Positions 60,195 through 64,000 of a stretch of DNA of 64,000 bases are shown piece after piece. The translations under genes were made by a program, and so were the position numbers. The stretch covers positions 1 to 64,000 of the forward strand of contig JALRME010000058.1 in assembly GCA_026120035.1 (NCBI GenBank). Reading direction: 5' to 3'. Position 1 is the stretch's first letter, and each line of letters starts with the position of its first letter. Source of the stretch: Coleophoma eucalyptorum. Taxonomy: Eukaryota > Ascomycota > Leotiomycetes > Helotiales > Dermateaceae. Under the pieces are notes generated by a model. It saw only the letters and a list, made by a program, of their open reading frames with translations. It was not told the DNA's origin and made no database searches.

Positions 60195-61537
60195 ATGGAC
60201 CCAAATGGCCAAGTCACGAGCTCTTTGGCCGACCTGCTTCTCACCGCACCTATAGACGTCGAGAAATACGAGGCGCTCTACAAGCACTTCCATAAGCACC
60301 CTGAGCTCTCCAACCTTGAAGCTGAAACTGCCAAAACGGTTGCAGACCAACTATCGCGTCTCCAGGCTTTCGACATCACCACTGACATTGGCGGCCATGG
60401 CCTCGTCGGCGTGTTTAAAAACGGCCCAGGGAAAACTATCCTCCTGCGCGCCGACATGGACGGCCTCCCCATCTTGGAGGCAACCGGTCTTCCCTACTCT
60501 AGCACCGTCACCATGCCTGACGTTGAAGGTGTCATGCGGCCGGTGATGCACGCGTGTGGCCATGACATGCACATGACGTGTCTCATCGCAGCAGCTGAAA
60601 TACTTCTCAAGCTTAAGCAAAGCTGGAGCGGTACATTAATTGTACTGTTTCAGCCCGCCGAGGAGCGTGGCTCCGGGGCGAAGGCAATGGTAGATGATGG
60701 CCTGTATGATAAGCACAAGATCCCCGTGCCCGACTTCTTACTCGGTCAGCACGTAATGGCAATGCGGGCGGGGAGTGTAGGATCAAAGATAGGGACGATT
60801 ATGGCGGGTGCGGATAGTATGAAAATCACACTGTTCGGAATTGGTGGTCATGGATCGCAGGTGAGTGGATACTACACAGAGTATTTAATGCATTCAAGAG
60901 CTGACTTATACAGCCACATCGGACGATTGACCCTGCTGTCATGGCGGCCCACGTTGTAGTACGCCTGCAGACCATCATCAGCAGAGAGATTAACCCCAAC
61001 GATGTTTCGGTTCTGACGGTTGGGAGCTTGCAAGCCGGCCAGACCGAGAACATCATTGCAGACTCCGCAGAAATTGGCATCGACATCCGCAGCGTGCGCG
61101 TGGAAACGCGCGAGAAGCTTCTGGCCTCAATCCGACGAATTGTCAAGGCTGAATGCGAAGCCAGCGGTTCCACAATTGAACCTGTATTCAAAATGACTCG
61201 GCACCTACCAAACACAGTGAATGACGAGTCGATGGCGAAAACGCTAGCGAAGAGCTTCAGTGAGTATTTCAAAGGCGACTTTGATGCAAATATCCCAATT
61301 ACTACTATTGCGGAGGACTTTTCAGTCCTTGCAACATCGCAGGGTCGGCCTTGCGCGTTTTGGCATTGGGGGGGAATTGAAGAGGGGCTTTGGGATCAGA
61401 GACTGAAGGAGGGTAGAATTGACGATATTCCCGCTAATCATACGGCGAGATTTGCGCCAGTGATACAACCTACGATGCAGACGGGTATCCATGCTCTCTG
61501 TGTTGCTGCTCTTACTTTTTTTGGCGAGAAATTGTAA
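60195..61537 (+). CDS. M20 family amidohydrolase (IAA-amino-acid/hippurate hydrolase-like)
   Basis: Metal-dependent hydrolase that cleaves N-acyl amino acids. ATG 60195 (MDPNGQVTSSLADLLLTAPI). Metal-binding motifs of the M20D group: CGHDMHMT, AEERGSGAKAM, GQHVMAMRAG and AEDFSVLA near the C-terminus. HKHPELSNLEAETA is the family start motif. An intron of about 55 nt (donor gtgagt near 60860, acceptor ttatacag) splits the substrate loop GGHGSQ|PHRTIDPA. The protein ends CVAALTFFGEKL, about 425 residues, normal. No signal peptide, so probably intracellular. The substrate is unknown; N-acyl-amino acids are the family norm. Confidence 0.92.
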
Positions 61538-62419
61538 CATTGATTATAGAATAGCCGCAGTCGCGCCAATGCAAGATCACGTTCATATACAGTTTGTTCG
61601 TACGGGCCTGTGAACCATCAGAATTACTTGCACTACTGCTGAACAAGAACTGTAAACCTTTCAACTCGTAGTGCATTCAATTATGACAATCAACAATAGC
61701 AAAGAGTTATACGGTAAAGATATCAAAATGATCGACATTCCTTAATCAAGACAGTTATAGTTGAAGTGGTCTTTTAGGGGTATACTTATGAAGCTTAATT
61801 CAGCCTGGAAGGCTTACCAATATTGATTGTCCTACTTGAATGGATATTGTTGCTAAGCGGAGCTAATCCATTGCTAGTTTGAACATCGCCTAAGAAATGG
61901 TCGGAAGGGATTCCTAAGGCTCACACAAGAAGGCTTGCGCTATTAAGTTTATAATCTGGAGAAGTAGAGGTTTAATGAATGGAAACAGCGACGAGCATAA
62001 GAAAGCGACAAGCCAGTTCAGCTTCACTGCGCAAAGTAGTTGCTATGAATAAACAGAAAATGGCGGGCGTTTCTATCCTAAGATTAAGACTACGATAGCA
62101 TTGCAACAGAAGATTCTACAAGCATTGCGCAATTCCAAAAGCAGTACGCTTTTACATAGAAGCATATGCTGTAGGTTTTACAGTGTGTTTCTGTGTAACA
62201 GATTGGCAAAATTGTTGACTGGAGCTCGTACTATTTGAACATGTGCGAGTTCGCAAGTTGGGTGGCTATTGTCTACATATTTCACTGGAGAGCGAGGTAA
62301 TTTAAGGGGTTGCACTCGAGAACTGTTATCATTAAAGAAACATATAGGACCAAGCAAGCTATAAACATGATAAATCAATATAGCGATACCACTTGAGAAA
62401 AGAACATTGTATAAATCTG
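61538..62419. other. Intergenic region between convergent genes
   Basis: About 0.9 kb, AT-rich, no gene recognised. Confidence 0.5.
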
Positions 62420-63588
62420 CTAAAACGACATCGAGCCCCCGCCTGAATTGTAAGTGCCTCCATTCATCATTTTGCCGCCACTTGTAGAAAATGATCCAGT
62501 GAAATGGTTGACCTGGCTGAAATTTACATCATCCTGACTACCATCTTTTAATGATCCGGTAAAACGGCTGATCTGACTTGACTTTGCATCCTGCCCAGCA
62601 TCTCTCGGTTTTGAGGATTTCAAAAAATCGTTAAGACAATCTAAAGCTTGGGTGAAAGCTGGGAAAGTCTCATTTTCAAACTTGACAATAGATGAATGGT
62701 CTGCATCTACAGGGTGTTTACTCTCTATATCTGTTGGTAAACCTAAAGTAGCACTATGCGGATTAAGTGCCCGCGTATATTCTCCAATACGTGCAAAAGA
62801 GCCATTTGGTTTCTGCAACTTTTAGATGAAGCTCTATAGTATTAAAGAGGAATACTTGCCATTATTAACCTCTGAGTGAGTTCTGTTTCATAAAAGCTCG
62901 CTATCTTATAGCCTTTGATAATATCGACAAAGCTATCGAGCTCCTGGCGCCAGTAAGTCTCCTCGCTGATCTGGCGGAGTCTCCTCTCTGATGCGTTGCT
63001 ATACTCTATCGCGGCTATCATATCTTCTATATCTATCCCATAGTGTGGTACTGCAAAGAATAAAATCCCGTAGGTAGCTTTTATTGTTAGACCGCTACTC
63101 TGTTGGTCCTTAACTAAATACTGAAACTTTATTAGCTAAGTTTGTCTCCTAGAAGGACTAAAAGCCTTACACTTTTCAATATGTTGCCGCCAAAGCTGTG
63201 AGCGATAAACACTATAGGTCGGCTTAGGTCCTATGTTAATTAGCCAAATAAGAAGAGAAGAAAAGTATTCAACTATATAAAATGTAACCAACACCACTTC
63301 TCGCTTGCTTCAGAGCATCACCGAAGCTACGGCTATAATCCAGCAGCTCTCCGAAGCCAATTCCTCTAATCTTCGCCTTATGTCCGTAGACCATAACTCT
63401 AGCGTTAGGAAAGTTCGTACGAAGGAAATGGCGCGGCCACATCCGCCATGGATATGATTTGGAGGTCCACGAGCCGTACGTATGGCTACCAATTCCCGGA
63501 ACAAAGACAATACTAATTTGTTAGTATATTTTTTATTTAGGTGGTAATTATCTTACTCAGAGGTAGGTCTTGCAACTGTTGGATACAT
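62420..63588 (-). CDS. SesB-like alpha/beta hydrolase with Gly-rich amyloid-motif-like C-terminal tail
   Basis: Standalone lipase-like protein of the SesB group. ATG 63588 (MYPTVARPTS) splices after ga|gtaaga to IVFVPGIGSHTYGSWTS. Exon 2 continues MWPRHFLRTNFPNARVMVYG. The next exon has the nucleophile elbow PIVFIAHSFGGNILK. Then GILFFAVPHYGIDIEDMIAA, IASFYETELTQRLIMA, and the last exon from KPNGSFARIGEYTRAL to the stop at 62420. The last 50 residues hold two imperfect repeats, SQISRFTGSLKDGS and SQVNHFTGSFSTSGG, ending KMMNGGTYNSGGGSMSF. This Gly/Ser/Asn alternation resembles the sigma-type amyloid motif reported at the C-terminus of SesB effectors paired with NLRs; that is from memory and unverified. 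About 340 residues, four introns. Confidence 0.75.
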
Positions 63589-63808
63589 TTGAGGGAAGCC
63601 GAGAAATTCAGCTTCGAAGTGGAGATAATAGTCTTTCTGTGGTAGTAGTGTAACCGCGGGATTTCTCAAAACTGCTTAACTTTAGTGATAATTACCTAAC
63701 ATCGACTTAGTCTTGACCAAAGGTATATTGTAGTATAGAGTTGAAAGTACAAAGTTCTTTAGCTATTCCTTTTAACGACCGATATTTTAGAGAATAGCCA
63801 CTTATAGG

Positions 63809-64000
63809 CTAAGTGACGCGGCCCTGGATGGTATACTTTCTGGCAACATTCTCTAGCCAAACAATTTTCGCCTCAGTATTAAGAATGAGCGATGAAACAT
63901 TTTCAAGATCGTAGCCTTCTTGAGGAATCCGAAGAAATCTGTGATCTTTGCAACGCAAACGGAAATGGCTCATTGTTCGCTCAGTCATGCAGTTCGTACA
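63809..64000 (-). CDS. 3' end of an unidentified gene entering from the right edge
   Basis: An open minus-strand frame from the window edge to TAG at 63809-63811, 63 codons. It includes MSHFRLRCKDHRFLRIPQEG and ends KYTIQGRVT. No domain recognised; it could be the C-terminal exon of a larger protein. It ends about 220 bases upstream of the SesB-like gene on the same strand, the position where a partner NLR would be expected, but the sequence itself does not show an NLR. Confidence 0.35.
   Translation of the reverse strand, partial: CTNCMTERTMSHFRLRCKDHRFLRIPQEGYDLENVSSLILNTEAKIVWLENVARKYTIQGRVT

Overview
The window reads as nuclear DNA of a filamentous ascomycete (Pezizomycotina; Leotiomycetes would fit, but this is an inference). 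Genes are split by short GT-AG introns of about 45-65 nt, often with a CTAAC-type branch site. The families are typical of such fungi: NLR (STAND) receptors, Zn2Cys6 and Clr5 factors, a siderophore transporter, TRI12- and DAL5-type MFS pumps, a small secreted cysteine-rich protein and a pogo-like transposon. No rRNA, CRISPR array or convincing tRNA was found.

Layout. 1-9 kb: two divergent NLRs, a patatin-NB-ARC-TPR gene running off the left edge and a SesB-like hydrolase-NB-ARC-TPR gene, both with nearly identical tandem TPR units. 10-15.7 kb: three co-directional genes, a regulator with two Zn2Cys6 motifs, a PhyH dioxygenase and a sugar-type MFS carrier. 15.9-19 kb: a seven-helix membrane protein and threonine synthase. 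19.4-23.6 kb: a pogo-like transposase pseudogene, two further fragments of it, and a PNPOx-like gene. 23.6-25.6 kb: a membrane-anchored tripeptidyl-peptidase-like hydrolase whose last codons lie inside a transposon-derived block. 26-38 kb: a second receptor island with NACHT-ankyrin NLR, Clr5-ankyrin protein, a small membrane protein and a HeLo-like/STAND-N-terminal protein. 39 kb: a small Cys-rich protein. 41-54 kb: transport and redox genes (siderophore MFS with three ATCWGATAA sites upstream, TRI12 MFS, zinc alcohol dehydrogenase, Baeyer-Villiger-type FMO, DAL5-type MFS). 54-58 kb: gene-poor. 58-61.5 kb: a 12-Cys secreted protein and an M20 amidohydrolase. 62.4-64 kb: a standalone SesB-like hydrolase with a Gly-rich C-terminal tail resembling a fungal amyloid signalling motif, preceded by the 3' end of another gene on the same strand.

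The main theme is self/non-self recognition. Three NLRs with different effector and sensor modules, accessory ankyrin and HeLo-like proteins, and a SesB-like candidate amyloid-signalled effector all lie within 64 kb. The TPR arrays vary at only a few codon positions, as expected of recombining recognition repeats. Gene models were assembled by eye from translated exons and splice sites, so individual splice junctions may be off by a few bases.
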